NCBI GenBank assembly: GCA_029392475.1
Contig: CP113940.1
Location: 1,054,001 to 1,118,000 of the forward strand
From: Streptococcaceae bacterium ESL0687
GTDB lineage: Bacteria > Bacillota > Bacilli > Lactobacillales > Streptococcaceae
DNA: 64,000 nt
Direction of reading: 5' to 3'
Below the pieces are notes generated by a model that worked only from the letters and a program-made list of their open reading frames with translations, did no database searches and was not told the origin of the DNA. The position numbers and the translations under genes are program-made. Below, piece after piece: positions 11,528 to 21,383 of the stretch (the first letter of the stretch is position 1; the number at the start of each line of letters is the position of its first letter).

Positions 11528-12205
11528 CTACTCTAAAATATCTAGTATCTTACGGGCATCATTTAAAGGAATCTGACCAGGTGCTGTCTCCTTACCGAGG
11601 TTTACAAAGGTCCAAGCACTTCCAGTTAAATAACCTGAAATTCTTGAAAGTTTGCCAAGTTCACCCATGGCAATAGTAGCAATCTTAACCTTAGGATGAG
11701 CCTTTGTCATCTCTTCAGTTAAGGTCATCAAATCAAGAACATCCCTTTTAGAGGTTGGCATACCAGCAAATTTGGTTAGATAGCAATCAGCTGCAATCAT
11801 CTTTTCAAGTTTGTTTGATAAATCCTCTGGGATTTTGACAAAATCATGGCAACTTAGAACAATCTGGTCCTTATAGTCTGATAGGGCTTCGAGGGCTTCT
11901 GGATAAGAAAAATACTCAATATCGATAAATCTCGGAGAATAGGCCATGATTCCCTTTAATATGTCTATGTATTCCTCACTAGAAACATTCATAAGCCCAC
12001 CTTCGTGAATGGTTCTTAGGGTAAATAAAATATTTAAGCCGATGAATTTTTCGAAAATCAATGGTGCCAGTTCAAATATCTCCTCCTGGCTTCCCAGATA
12101 ATCAGCCCGCCATTCAATTACGTCAGCTCCTGCAAGGTTTTTTACCTGAATCGAATTTATATCTTGAATATTTCTTGGATTAATGGATACAACTAGCTCT
12201 GTCAT
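11528..12205 (-). CDS. aroD: 3-dehydroquinate dehydratase, type I
   Basis: A 225-residue class I enzyme that dehydrates 3-dehydroquinate by Schiff-base chemistry. EWRADYL near residue 31, the catalytic His in SCHDF (about residue 119), the Schiff-base Lys in LTKFAG (about 144) and the terminal APGQIPL segment are all present. It overlaps the upstream methyltransferase by 4 nt. Confidence 0.95.
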   Translation of the reverse strand: MTELVVSINPRNIQDINSIQVKNLAGADVIEWRADYLGSQEEIFELAPLIFEKFIGLNILFTLRTIHEGGLMNVSSEEYIDILKGIMAYSPRFIDIEYFSYPEALEALSDYKDQIVLSCHDFVKIPEDLSNKLEKMIAADCYLTKFAGMPTSKRDVLDLMTLTEEMTKAHPKVKIATIAMGELGKLSRISGYLTGSAWTFVNLGKETAPGQIPLNDARKILDILE

Positions 12206-13359
12206 TTAACCACCTCTAATAAATAAACTTTCAAATAGTCACTGAATTTATCATGCTGGTTGATGGCAAAATCAGCTGGAAGGGACATTTTCTCAAGGAT
12301 TTTAAAATTCTTACTACCAAAACCAAGCTGCAACTGCTCTTCAAACTTCTTAGAACTTAGATTTTGAGCATTAGTGCTTGCAATGATCTTTCCACCTTTA
12401 TTTAAAAGGGAGAGAGATTCAGATATTAACTTGTGGTAGTCCTTGGCCACTGAGAATACCTGTTTTTTATTCCTTGCAAAACTTGGTGGATCTAAAATTA
12501 TCACATCGAATTTCAGATTATGTCTTTTGGCATACTTGAAATATTCAAAGATATCCATGACCACAAATTTATTGTCATCAAGGCTAAAACCATTTGCTAA
12601 AAAATTATCTCCTGATAATTCAATGCTTCTTTTAGCCAAGTCCACACTAGCAGTTGACCTTGCTCCACCAGCTGCTGCTGCTACTGAGAAGGCTGCTGTA
12701 TAGCTAAAGGTATTTAGAACATCAAGACCTGCAGCAAACCCTTCAACCAGCTGATTTCTCACCTCATGTTGGTCCAAGAAAATCCCTGTCATAAGACCGT
12801 CATCTAAAAAGACTGAGTAGCTAACGCCATTTTCGAGAATGGTAAATTTACCCTCTTTCTGCTCCCCGTAAAGATGAGCCGATTCATGGCTTGCCGGTTT
12901 AAATCTTAACTTTTCATAAGCTCCAGAAAGTTCTGGGAATACCTCCTTAAAGGCTTTAACAATAAGTTCTTTTTGGCTATAGATAAAGGGGTTATACCAA
13001 GAAAAAAGAGCAAAATCATTATAGAGGTCAACGGTCAGACCACCAAAATTATCACCATCCTGATTGAATAAACGAAAGGCTGTTGTCAATTCATCCCTGT
13101 AGTAATGACTTCTTTTGGCCTTAGCCCTAGTAAAAATTTCCTTCAGAAAATCAAGAGAGACTTCCTTCTCCCTTTTACTGATAATCCAGCCAATCCCCTT
13201 ATTTTGCGGTGAAAAATAAGCCAAGGCCCTAAATTCTCCATTAAAGGTTAACCTGGCATATCCATCAGCTGGTAAGAGAGAGATATCCTTCTCATCAATC
13301 AACTCAACACCAGATTTAATCTTTTGCTCAAATTTTTTATTTATTTGTAAATTTATCAT
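12202..13359 (-). CDS. RlmI-like class I SAM-dependent rRNA methyltransferase
   Basis: A 385-residue protein with an N-terminal PUA-like region, a middle RlmI/RlmK EEHEAD-like domain and a C-terminal Rossmann methyltransferase domain (DVLNTFSYTAAFSVAA at about 215). The catalytic LDPPSFARNKK motif lies near residue 296. The family methylates cytosine C5 in 23S rRNA; the exact target here is unknown. It leads the aro run, sharing a 4-nt overlap with aroD, so a translation-machinery gene and aromatic synthesis share one promoter. Confidence 0.85.
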   Translation of the reverse strand: MINLQINKKFEQKIKSGVELIDEKDISLLPADGYARLTFNGEFRALAYFSPQNKGIGWIISKREKEVSLDFLKEIFTRAKAKRSHYYRDELTTAFRLFNQDGDNFGGLTVDLYNDFALFSWYNPFIYSQKELIVKAFKEVFPELSGAYEKLRFKPASHESAHLYGEQKEGKFTILENGVSYSVFLDDGLMTGIFLDQHEVRNQLVEGFAAGLDVLNTFSYTAAFSVAAAAGGARSTASVDLAKRSIELSGDNFLANGFSLDDNKFVVMDIFEYFKYAKRHNLKFDVIILDPPSFARNKKQVFSVAKDYHKLISESLSLLNKGGKIIASTNAQNLSSKKFEEQLQLGFGSKNFKILEKMSLPADFAINQHDKFSDYLKVYLLEVVK

Positions 13360-13414
13360 ATAAAAAGTTTACTCCTCAACTCCAAAAAGCTTCTTCTTGC
13401 TTTAATTAGTTAAC

Positions 13415-13423
13415 ATTATAACA
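13415..13423 (-). promoter_or_regulatory. Extended -10 promoter for the rlmI-aro-phe run
   Basis: TGT-TATAAT on the minus strand, 56 nt before the methyltransferase start. The -35 position (AGGAAG) does not match consensus, which the extended -10 may offset. Confidence 0.55.
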
Positions 13424-13501
13424 TAAAAACCTATCTCCTTCCTCCTATAATCGTCCAGTAAAATTAGGTGCTGGTCTACTGATTATTCACCGGTTGTAAA
13501 C

Positions 13502-13529
13502 TTTAAGAATACTTTAAGGTTACTTTAGG
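13502..13529 (+). promoter_or_regulatory. CiaR-like direct repeats upstream of ltaS
   Basis: Three hexamers at exact 11-bp spacing: TTTAAG (13502), TTTAAG (13513) and TTTAGG (13524), each separated by five bases. The first pair fits the streptococcal CiaR consensus TTTAAG-N5-TTTAAG exactly; the third is a one-base variant. One-turn spacing is typical of OmpR-family response regulators. Whether this genome encodes CiaR is not visible here. Confidence 0.55.
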
Positions 13530-13568
13530 ATTAAAGGACTAGCATATAGGGCGCAATCGCAATTTACT

Positions 13569-13597
13569 TTGCTTTTTATAAAGGTAAATAGTAAAAT
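13569..13597 (+). promoter_or_regulatory. Probable ltaS promoter
   Basis: TTGCTT (13569-13574), 17 bp, then TAAAAT (13592-13597). The predicted start of transcription is close to 13604, which argues against the in-frame ATG at 13604 being the translation start. Confidence 0.5.
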
Positions 13598-13633
13598 AAA
13601 GAAATGACTGTGCCTTCTAAGGCACAAAGATTC

Positions 13634-15838
13634 ATGACAGAAATATTTTATAGAATTCAGGTGTTAATTTTGTTGAAAAAAATAAGAAACATTATAGGAA
13701 CGCGTCTTGGTTTTGTTCTTTTACTGGTTATTTTATTGTGGCTAAAATCAATGTTTGCATACTTTGTTGATTTTAACCTTGACCTTGAGAATTCCTATCA
13801 GACTCTTTTGGCTATCTTTAACCCGCTACCAACAGCCATCCTCCTTTTAGCCCTCCCCCTTTACTTTAAGAATTCAAAAGTTTTCTACAGCCTAGAATGG
13901 ATAATCTTCATAGCTCTATCCCTTTGGCTCTTTTCTAACTCAGTTTACTTTAGAGAATTCTCTGATTTTATTACCTTAAATACCATCAAGGGATCAAGTA
14001 AGGTATCCGCTGGACTTGGGGAATCAGCCATTAATCTCTTCCGCCCCTGGGATCTCTTCTATATCATTGATTTCCCTATCCTGGCTCTTTTATTTAGAAC
14101 CAAGTTTATCAAAAGGGACTCTCGTCCGATTAAGAAAAAAGCAAGCATTGCCATTTCAATGTTTTCAATCCTTCTTTTTTCGATGAATCTCTTTTTAGCA
14201 GAGGTTGACCGTCCTGAGCTTCTAACCAGGGGATTTTCAAACACCTATATCGTAAGATACTTGGGTCTTCAACCATTTATTACCTACGATGCCATAAATA
14301 CCTATAAAATCAATCAAATTAGAAATGTAGCTACCCCTGAGGACCTAAACTCAGTCGAAGAATACGTTAGTAAACACTATGCCAACCCTAATCCTGACTA
14401 CTACGGAATAGCCAAGGGCCGCAATGTCATCTACATTCACCTGGAAAGCTTCCAGCAGTTTCTAATTGACTACAAACTAAAAGACGAACAGGGAGTTGAA
14501 CACGAGGTCACACCTTTTTTAAACTCACTCTTCCACGGCAAGGAAACCTTTGCCTTTGATAACTTCTTCCACCAGGTTAAGGCCGGAAAAACATCTGACG
14601 CTGAAACCCTAATGGAAAATTCCTTCTTTGGACTAACCCAAGGGTCCCTCTTTGTTCAAAACGGTGGAAAAAATACCTTCCAGGCGACTCCTGCCATCCT
14701 GGACCAAACAGCTGGCTATACTAGTGCTGTCTTCCACGGAAATGCCGGGACCTTCTGGAACCGTAATGAAACCTATAAACACCTGGGCTACGATTACTTC
14801 TTTGACCAAAGTTACTTTGACGTTACAAAGGACAACTCCTTCCAGTACGGCCTTCACGACAAGTATTTCTTCGGTCAATCAATCGAGTATCTTGAACACC
14901 TCCAACAGCCCTTTTATACAAAATTTATTACTGTAAGTAATCACTATCCTTACTCGCAATTTAAAAACGAAGATGAAGGTTTCCCTATTGCCAAAACTGA
15001 TGATGATACCATCAATGGCTACTTTGCGACAGCAAACTACCTTGATCAAGCTGTTAAGGAATTCTTTGATTACTTAAAGGCAACTGGCGTTTACGATAAC
15101 TCAATGATCGTCCTTTACGGAGACCACTACGGAATATCAAATTCAAGAAATCCAGATCTTGCGGCCTTACTTGGTAAGAAAAAAGAAACCTGGTCATCTT
15201 ATGACAATGCCATGCTCCAAAGGGTTCCTTATATGATTGTACTACCGGGTCAAGATAAGGGTTACGTCAACCACACCTTTGGCGGAGAAGTTGATAACCT
15301 ACCTACCATGCTTCACCTACTGGGAATTGATACAAGTAAGTACCTACAACTAGGACAAGACCTCCTAAGTAAAGACCATGAAAATCTTGTAGCCTTTAGG
15401 GATAATGGAAACTTTGTTGCTAGCGACTATAGTGTTTATAACGACCGAATCTATAAGACTGACACAGGAGAAGAGATTACAAATCCAACACCTGAAACCA
15501 AGAATCTAATCGATACCTATACTGCTAAAGCGTCTGAGCAGCTGGCCATTAGTGATAAGTTAACCCGTGGGGACCTTTTAAGGTTCTATGACAAGGACAA
15601 CTTAAAAGCAGTTGATCCTGATGATTATGTCTATAACCATGGTTACAAAAAAGAAGTAGAAATTGAAAAAGAACTAGGAGATAAATCAACAAGTATCTTC
15701 AGTAAAAATAACAATACTTCAACCGTTGATCTCTTTAAAAACTACAGCTATAAGGAACTTCATCCTGAGCTCAACTTAAACCAACAAAACACTTCATCAT
15801 CAAGTACTGAAGAAGAACCTACAGTTGAGGGAAAATAA
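13634..15838 (+). CDS. ltaS: Lipoteichoic acid synthase family protein
   Basis: About 734 residues: five N-terminal membrane helices, then an extracellular sulfatase-like domain that polymerises glycerol phosphate from phosphatidylglycerol. Metal-site residues are visible: Glu in IHLESFQ, catalytic Thr in KTSDAE, His in SNHYPYS, Asp-His in YGDHYG. The C-terminal tail is Ser/Glu/Asn-rich. The longest frame starts at 13604, but that ATG sits at the predicted transcription start without a ribosome site. ATG 13634 has AAGG 11 nt upstream; TTG 13673 after AGGTG would give an even more typical N-terminus. A hairpin (13610-13625) includes the AAGG. CiaR-like repeats lie upstream. Confidence 0.88.
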   Translation: MTEIFYRIQVLILLKKIRNIIGTRLGFVLLLVILLWLKSMFAYFVDFNLDLENSYQTLLAIFNPLPTAILLLALPLYFKNSKVFYSLEWIIFIALSLWLFSNSVYFREFSDFITLNTIKGSSKVSAGLGESAINLFRPWDLFYIIDFPILALLFRTKFIKRDSRPIKKKASIAISMFSILLFSMNLFLAEVDRPELLTRGFSNTYIVRYLGLQPFITYDAINTYKINQIRNVATPEDLNSVEEYVSKHYANPNPDYYGIAKGRNVIYIHLESFQQFLIDYKLKDEQGVEHEVTPFLNSLFHGKETFAFDNFFHQVKAGKTSDAETLMENSFFGLTQGSLFVQNGGKNTFQATPAILDQTAGYTSAVFHGNAGTFWNRNETYKHLGYDYFFDQSYFDVTKDNSFQYGLHDKYFFGQSIEYLEHLQQPFYTKFITVSNHYPYSQFKNEDEGFPIAKTDDDTINGYFATANYLDQAVKEFFDYLKATGVYDNSMIVLYGDHYGISNSRNPDLAALLGKKKETWSSYDNAMLQRVPYMIVLPGQDKGYVNHTFGGEVDNLPTMLHLLGIDTSKYLQLGQDLLSKDHENLVAFRDNGNFVASDYSVYNDRIYKTDTGEEITNPTPETKNLIDTYTAKASEQLAISDKLTRGDLLRFYDKDNLKAVDPDDYVYNHGYKKEVEIEKELGDKSTSIFSKNNNTSTVDLFKNYSYKELHPELNLNQQNTSSSSTEEEPTVEGK

Positions 15839-15877
15839 AATAAAAACCTAGATTACAATAATCTAGGTTTTTATTTT
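15837..15877. terminator. Bidirectional terminator between ltaS and gyrB
   Basis: A 19-bp perfect stem with a CAA loop (core ACCTAGATTA / TAATCTAGGT) beginning in the ltaS stop codon. T-runs exist on both strands, serving the convergent ltaS and gyrB transcripts. Confidence 0.92.
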
Positions 15878-15881
15878 TATC

Positions 15882-17879
<1,998 letters not shown>

Positions 17880-17943
17880 TCAATTTTTTTCCTGGCAATT
17901 GGTCCCAGCAAATATTCCCCAATTAAACAACAAAAAAAAGAAA

Positions 17944-17962
17944 ATCCTTATAAAGAAAGGAT
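17944..17962 (-). terminator. Terminator of the HAD gene
   Basis: A 6-bp stem (ATCCTT / AAGGAT) overlapping the HAD stop codon, followed in the direction of transcription by TTTTCTTTTTTTT. The short stem suggests some readthrough into gyrB. Confidence 0.6.
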
Positions 17963-18541
17963 CTCCTCTAAATTTTTAACATTGTAACTTGCTTCTTTAT
18001 CTTCTCCGTCAAGAGAAAAGAAAATTGTAGGAATTGAAGCATTGTTTCCAGCTTCAATATCAAGATGTCTATCACCAATCATCACAGGTTTATCCATCTG
18101 ATACTTGTCAACTAAATAAAGAATCGATTGGGGACTTGGTTTTCTTGGAAAACCATTATCACTAGTAACCACTTCTGTAAAAAATTTATCTATACCAGCT
18201 GCCTTTAAAATATCTAAAACATGATTATTCCTATGGCTAATCATAAAGTTTCTACCACCCTTATTCGTGATAGCCTCTAATACCTGATAGGCCCCGTCAA
18301 AAAGAACAGGTTTCTCAAGCGAAAGCCTTTCCTCTTCCTTGTAACTTGCCAAGAAATCAGGGATAGCACTTGCAAATTTATCTACGGCATAGTCGGTCGA
18401 ATTTCTCAAAGCATCGTAAACTTCCTGGTGTCTTACACTTATACCAAATTTTTTTAAGGTTTTTTCGAATGCTTGAGCTGATGTTTCATAATTATCTAAA
18501 AGCGTTCCGCCCAAGTCCCAGATATAATCATCATATTTCAT
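17948..18541 (-). CDS. HAD-IA family phosphatase-like protein
   Basis: A 197-residue HAD protein. Motif I reads WDLGGTLLD, so the nucleophile Asp (about residue 9) is present but the usual second Asp of DxDGT is Gly. Motif II is MISHRNN, motif III Lys is likely KPS near residue 135 and motif IV is IGDRHLDIEAG. Loss of the general-acid Asp may change or weaken phosphatase activity; the same DLGGT form occurs in streptococcal orthologues next to gyrB as far as I recall. Substrate unknown. There is no ribosome site before ATG 18541 and the -10 box is six bases away, suggesting a leaderless mRNA. Confidence 0.8.
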   Translation of the reverse strand: MKYDDYIWDLGGTLLDNYETSAQAFEKTLKKFGISVRHQEVYDALRNSTDYAVDKFASAIPDFLASYKEEERLSLEKPVLFDGAYQVLEAITNKGGRNFMISHRNNHVLDILKAAGIDKFFTEVVTSDNGFPRKPSPQSILYLVDKYQMDKPVMIGDRHLDIEAGNNASIPTIFFSLDGEDKEASYNVKNLEEILSL

Positions 18542-18547
18542 GTGCTA

Positions 18548-18556
18548 ATTATATCA
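18548..18556 (-). promoter_or_regulatory. Extended -10 promoter giving a leaderless HAD mRNA
   Basis: TGA-TATAAT on the minus strand ends only 6 nt before ATG 18541, so transcription should start at or next to the A of the start codon. Confidence 0.5.
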
Positions 18557-18558
18557 CA

Positions 18559-18599
18559 AAAAAGATTATAAGGAAGAGATATCCCCTTAAAATCTTTTT
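18559..18599 (-). terminator. Terminator of the PTS IIB gene
   Basis: A 15-bp stem with one mismatch (AAAAAGATTATAAGG / CCTTAAAATCTTTTT) and an 11-nt loop, 9 nt after the stop codon, with T-runs on both strands. Confidence 0.8.
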
Positions 18600-18608
18600 T
18601 TCATTAAT

Positions 18609-18917
18609 TTATTTAGCTTCTAAAAGTTCGATGGCAAAATCAAGACCTTTGTCTCCTTGCATTAATCCGTACATTTGCATTGGAATATCTTTTACTGGAG
18701 TTTCAGGGAATTTTTTAGCAACCTCATCAACGATGTAACGAGCTTGTGGGCCAACCATAATAACATCAGCTTCTTGACCTTTGTCATCAACCTCTGCTAG
18801 ACCGTAAGCTGTAACCTTGTAGTCAAGACCACGTGCATTAGCCTCATCCTGCATTTTTTTAGCGAACATTGATGTACTCATACCTGCTGAACAAAATAAA
18901 TTAACAACTGTAGACAT
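18609..18917 (-). CDS. PTS lactose/cellobiose-family IIB component, orphan
   Basis: A 102-residue cytoplasmic phosphocarrier domain. The phosphorylated Cys is residue 9 or 10 in LFCSAGMSTSM, as in CelA/LicB-type IIB proteins; the full length fits the family. It would pass phosphate from IIA to the sugar bound on IIC, but no IIA or IIC gene is nearby and it forms a single-gene transcript with its own promoter and terminator. Sugar specificity cannot be deduced. Confidence 0.88.
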   Translation of the reverse strand: MSTVVNLFCSAGMSTSMFAKKMQDEANARGLDYKVTAYGLAEVDDKGQEADVIMVGPQARYIVDEVAKKFPETPVKDIPMQMYGLMQGDKGLDFAIELLEAK

Positions 18918-18941
18918 TTCTTTTTCCTCCTCATTTCCTCT

Positions 18942-18957
18942 TGGGAAACGTTTTTTA
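18942..18957 (-). promoter_or_regulatory. Weak cre-like site in the IIB leader
   Basis: TGGGAAACGTTTTTTA keeps the central AAACGTTT core of CcpA sites but departs from the 16-base consensus at about three positions. It lies just downstream of the predicted transcription start, a position suited to repression. Confidence 0.3.
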
Positions 18958-18969
18958 TTCTTCTACTAT

Positions 18970-18998
18970 AATTTACCACTTTGAGAAAAAATTATCAA
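18970..18998 (-). promoter_or_regulatory. Promoter of the PTS IIB gene
   Basis: TTGATA (18998-18993), 17 bp, TAAATT (18975-18970) on the minus strand, 53 nt before the start codon. Confidence 0.5.
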
Positions 18999-19063
18999 TT
19001 TATTTGATAAAAATATCACTTATTTTGTTATATATCAGATTAAAAATAAGAGAACAAGAAAAA

Positions 19064-19086
19064 GGTGCAAGCTACTTGCTTACACC
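19064..19086 (-). terminator. rodA terminator
   Basis: A 9-bp stem with one G-T pair (GGTGTAAGC / GCTTGCACC), loop AAGTA, followed by TTTTTC on the minus strand. It overlaps the last codons of rodA. Confidence 0.75.
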
Positions 19087-20307
19087 ACTTCTTCGATAGA
19101 TTTTTTTACCATTTTCATCAATAGGAACTGGAATATCAATACTTTCATCAGTTTGATTGAAAGTCATAGACATGACCAGACCAACACCAATTAAATTACT
19201 TATCAAACTAGATCCACCCTGTGATATAAAAGGTAGGGGGATACCTGTCAGAGGAAGAACTCCAATTGTTGCCCCAATGTTTTCAAACACATGGAAGAGA
19301 ATCATCATAATAATACCAGTTGAGATATAGGTATAAAATTGATTATTCGACTTATAAGTCGCCCGCAGCATTTGATAAATTAGGAAAAAGTAAAGGAGAA
19401 TCAAAAGGGTTCCACCAACAAAACCAAAATTCTCAGCAATTACAGTAAAGATCATGTCACTTTCCCGTACAGGGACAGGGATGGTTGCCACATCCAAACC
19501 ATAGCCAAATAAACCACCGATACCGATTGATATTTGACCCTGAGCCTGCTGGTAGGTTGTACTTTGAGCATTTTCAAAGGGATGGAACCAGGCATCTATC
19601 CTTTGCAGCTGGTACTTTTCAACTCCCATGGACATTAAAAAGTGGCGTCCCCAGTCAATAGTCGTCAAATAAAGGATTCCACCACCGACTAAGATGGCAA
19701 CAAGAGCTATCGGTAGAATAATCTTCCAGGGAACTCCAGAAACAAAGACAACACCCGCATAGATGGCCATAAAAACCAACAGGGTTCCAAAGTCATTTTG
19801 TAGCTGTAAAAGAATAATTACTGGGAGGGTCACTAGGAAAAGTCTAAAAATTAAATTGAAGGAATCCTTTATATTATTTAGATCCAGTCGGCCCTGCATG
19901 CTGGTAACCACCCTTGCCATCATCAAGATATAAGATATCTTCATCAATTCTGATGGTTGAAAGTAGGTTTTTCCGTGGTAAGATACCCAGTTTTTGGCCC
20001 CAGTTGCCGCAACCACTGCGTTATCATAAAAAACAAGTGGCATTATCATAAGAGCAATCCCTAAGAGATAAAAAAGAGGGGTCATCTTCCACAAGTATTT
20101 GGAATTAAAATGCATGACCACCACTGCTACAGCTACACCAAGCATGGCCCAAATACCCTGCTGGGTGACTAGTCTTGCAGCTTGCGTGGGGTGATCATGA
20201 CTTATGGCTATATATATTGATCCAAGTCCTATAATTAAAAGGAGGAGGACTGGTAGTATTAGTGCATAATCAATTCTTAAATCTAAAGATTTTTTATTAT
20301 TTTTCAT
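19072..20307 (-). CDS. rodA: RodA, SEDS-family peptidoglycan polymerase
   Basis: A 411-residue polytopic SEDS protein with about ten membrane helices. The start MKNNKKSLDLRIDYALILPV and the IAVSHD-like IAISHDHP segment resemble streptococcal RodA. The FTSW/RODA/SPOVE signature covers the NFGFVGG loop and the GIPLPFISQGGSSL region near residues 355-370. RodA makes glycan strands during elongation with a class B PBP. AAAGGA precedes ATG 20307. FtsW is the alternative, but the N-terminus favours RodA. Confidence 0.87.
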   Translation of the reverse strand: MKNNKKSLDLRIDYALILPVLLLLIIGLGSIYIAISHDHPTQAARLVTQQGIWAMLGVAVAVVVMHFNSKYLWKMTPLFYLLGIALMIMPLVFYDNAVVAATGAKNWVSYHGKTYFQPSELMKISYILMMARVVTSMQGRLDLNNIKDSFNLIFRLFLVTLPVIILLQLQNDFGTLLVFMAIYAGVVFVSGVPWKIILPIALVAILVGGGILYLTTIDWGRHFLMSMGVEKYQLQRIDAWFHPFENAQSTTYQQAQGQISIGIGGLFGYGLDVATIPVPVRESDMIFTVIAENFGFVGGTLLILLYFFLIYQMLRATYKSNNQFYTYISTGIIMMILFHVFENIGATIGVLPLTGIPLPFISQGGSSLISNLIGVGLVMSMTFNQTDESIDIPVPIDENGKKIYRRSGVSK

Positions 20308-20356
20308 CAGTAAATCCTTTCAACTTAAAATATTATACACTATTTTAAGGGCAAAG

Positions 20357-20377
20357 AAAAAGGCAATCTGCCTTTTT
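20357..20377. terminator. Terminator between the TVP38 gene and rodA
   Basis: A 9-bp perfect stem (AAAAAGGCA / TGCCTTTTT) with loop ATC, 10 nt after the TVP38 stop. The rodA -10 box (GTGTATAAT on the minus strand) follows just downstream. Confidence 0.85.
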
Positions 20378-20387
20378 ACTGGTTATT

Positions 20388-20984
20388 TTAAAGGAGTTTT
20401 TGCAACCACTCAAGACCTGATGTCCATGCGTAGCTGTAAATACCCACACCAAATATTTTACCTATTAAAATTGATTTAATAAAAAACTTATAGGTCATTC
20501 TGGTCTGACTAGCAATTAAAACCAAAACATCGTCAGGTGCCAAGGGAGCAAAGATAGCCCAAAAGAAGAACTTATCAAATTTTTCTCCCTGGTCAACCTT
20601 AGATACATATTTATTATAGGTTTTATCTGAGACAAAGGTCTGAACAAAGGGCTTACCAAACTCCCGTCCTAGATAAAACAAGATGATACTTCCAATGACT
20701 ATTCCCAGGTAATTGTAGAAAAAACCTTGAATAGGACCATAAATTAAGACAGCAGAGGCACAAAGGATACCTGAAGGTAGAAAGGACACCACCACTTGGA
20801 TGATTTGCAGGCCAATTATTAACAGAGCCCCTAAAAAGGGATGGTCGTTAGCTGTTGACTTAATAATGTTATCGCTATTGAAGATGCCCAGCCTATAGAG
20901 ATAATAACCCAGAAGAAGTGAGCCTAAGATAGCTACAATTGAAATTACCTTGACAACATGTTGCCTGTATTCTACACTTTTCAA
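20388..20984 (-). CDS. TVP38/TMEM64 (DedA-like, VTT domain) membrane protein
   Basis: A 198-residue membrane protein with a VTT domain: FLPSGILCASAVLIYGP and GIVIGSIILFYLGREFGKP match the family core, with four to five predicted helices. The bacterial role is uncertain; relatives act in lipid scrambling or undecaprenyl-phosphate transport. The longest frame begins with a TTG at 20996 that forms part of GGAGG itself; TTG 20984, 5 nt after that GGAGG, is the likelier start. It lies 18 nt behind the S1-domain gene and is probably cotranscribed. Confidence 0.8.
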   Translation of the reverse strand: MKSVEYRQHVVKVISIVAILGSLLLGYYLYRLGIFNSDNIIKSTANDHPFLGALLIIGLQIIQVVVSFLPSGILCASAVLIYGPIQGFFYNYLGIVIGSIILFYLGREFGKPFVQTFVSDKTYNKYVSKVDQGEKFDKFFFWAIFAPLAPDDVLVLIASQTRMTYKFFIKSILIGKIFGVGIYSYAWTSGLEWLQKLL

Positions 20985-21002
20985 ACTTTCCTCCAAATTC
21001 TC

Positions 21003-21383
21003 TTATTGATGATTCACCTTACCCTGACCCTTTAAATATTCTGTGTTCTCTTCAACCCACTTATCAAGTTGATTGGCTAGACTTGTAAAACCAGGTTGAT
21101 TGTGCTTTTGCTTGTATCTTCTTTTCTTTTTATTGTGGTGCAACTGGGGCTTCTCCTCTAAGGTCCTAAGGGATAAGCTAACTTTTCCTGTATACTCATC
21201 AATATCAATAATCTGTGCCTTCACCTCCTGGCCAAGAGTCACTGTATCCATGATATTTTTTGTATAGCCCGACTTAATTTCTGAAATATGAATTAGGCCG
21301 TGGCAGTTATTTGAAAACTTTACAAAGGCACCATAGGTTTGAATCCCAGTAATTGTAGCCTCAACTACATCACCTATCTTTAG
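21003..21383 (-). CDS. S1-domain RNA-binding protein (CvfD/YugI-like), apparently expressed by -1 frameshift from the cyclophilin gene
   Basis: Read from the first post-shift codon (CTA, 21383) this gives 126 residues: [19 protein letters not shown] opens a full S1 fold, GLIHISEI and [12 protein letters not shown] follow, then a basic linker ([13 protein letters not shown]) and a helical tail, as in CvfD/YugI. That family's proteins begin MKIGD; here the Met position is CTA and no ATG, GTG, TTG or CTG exists between the domain and the upstream in-frame TGA. ATG 21251 would delete half of the fold. The frame is reached by a -1 shift on A-AAA-AAC at the cyclophilin stop. Alternatives: pseudogene, non-canonical start, or sequencing error in the A run. 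Confidence 0.6.
   Translation of the reverse strand, partial: LKIGDVVEATITGIQTYGAFVKFSNNCHGLIHISEIKSGYTKNIMDTVTLGQEVKAQIIDIDEYTGKVSLSLRTLEEKPQLHHNKKKRRYKQKHNQPGFTSLANQLDKWVEENTEYLKGQGKVNHQ

Noticed and set aside
21003-21251. Stand-alone small gene starting at ATG 21251
   Set aside because: It would cut the S1 fold in half; upstream codons clearly continue the same domain in frame.
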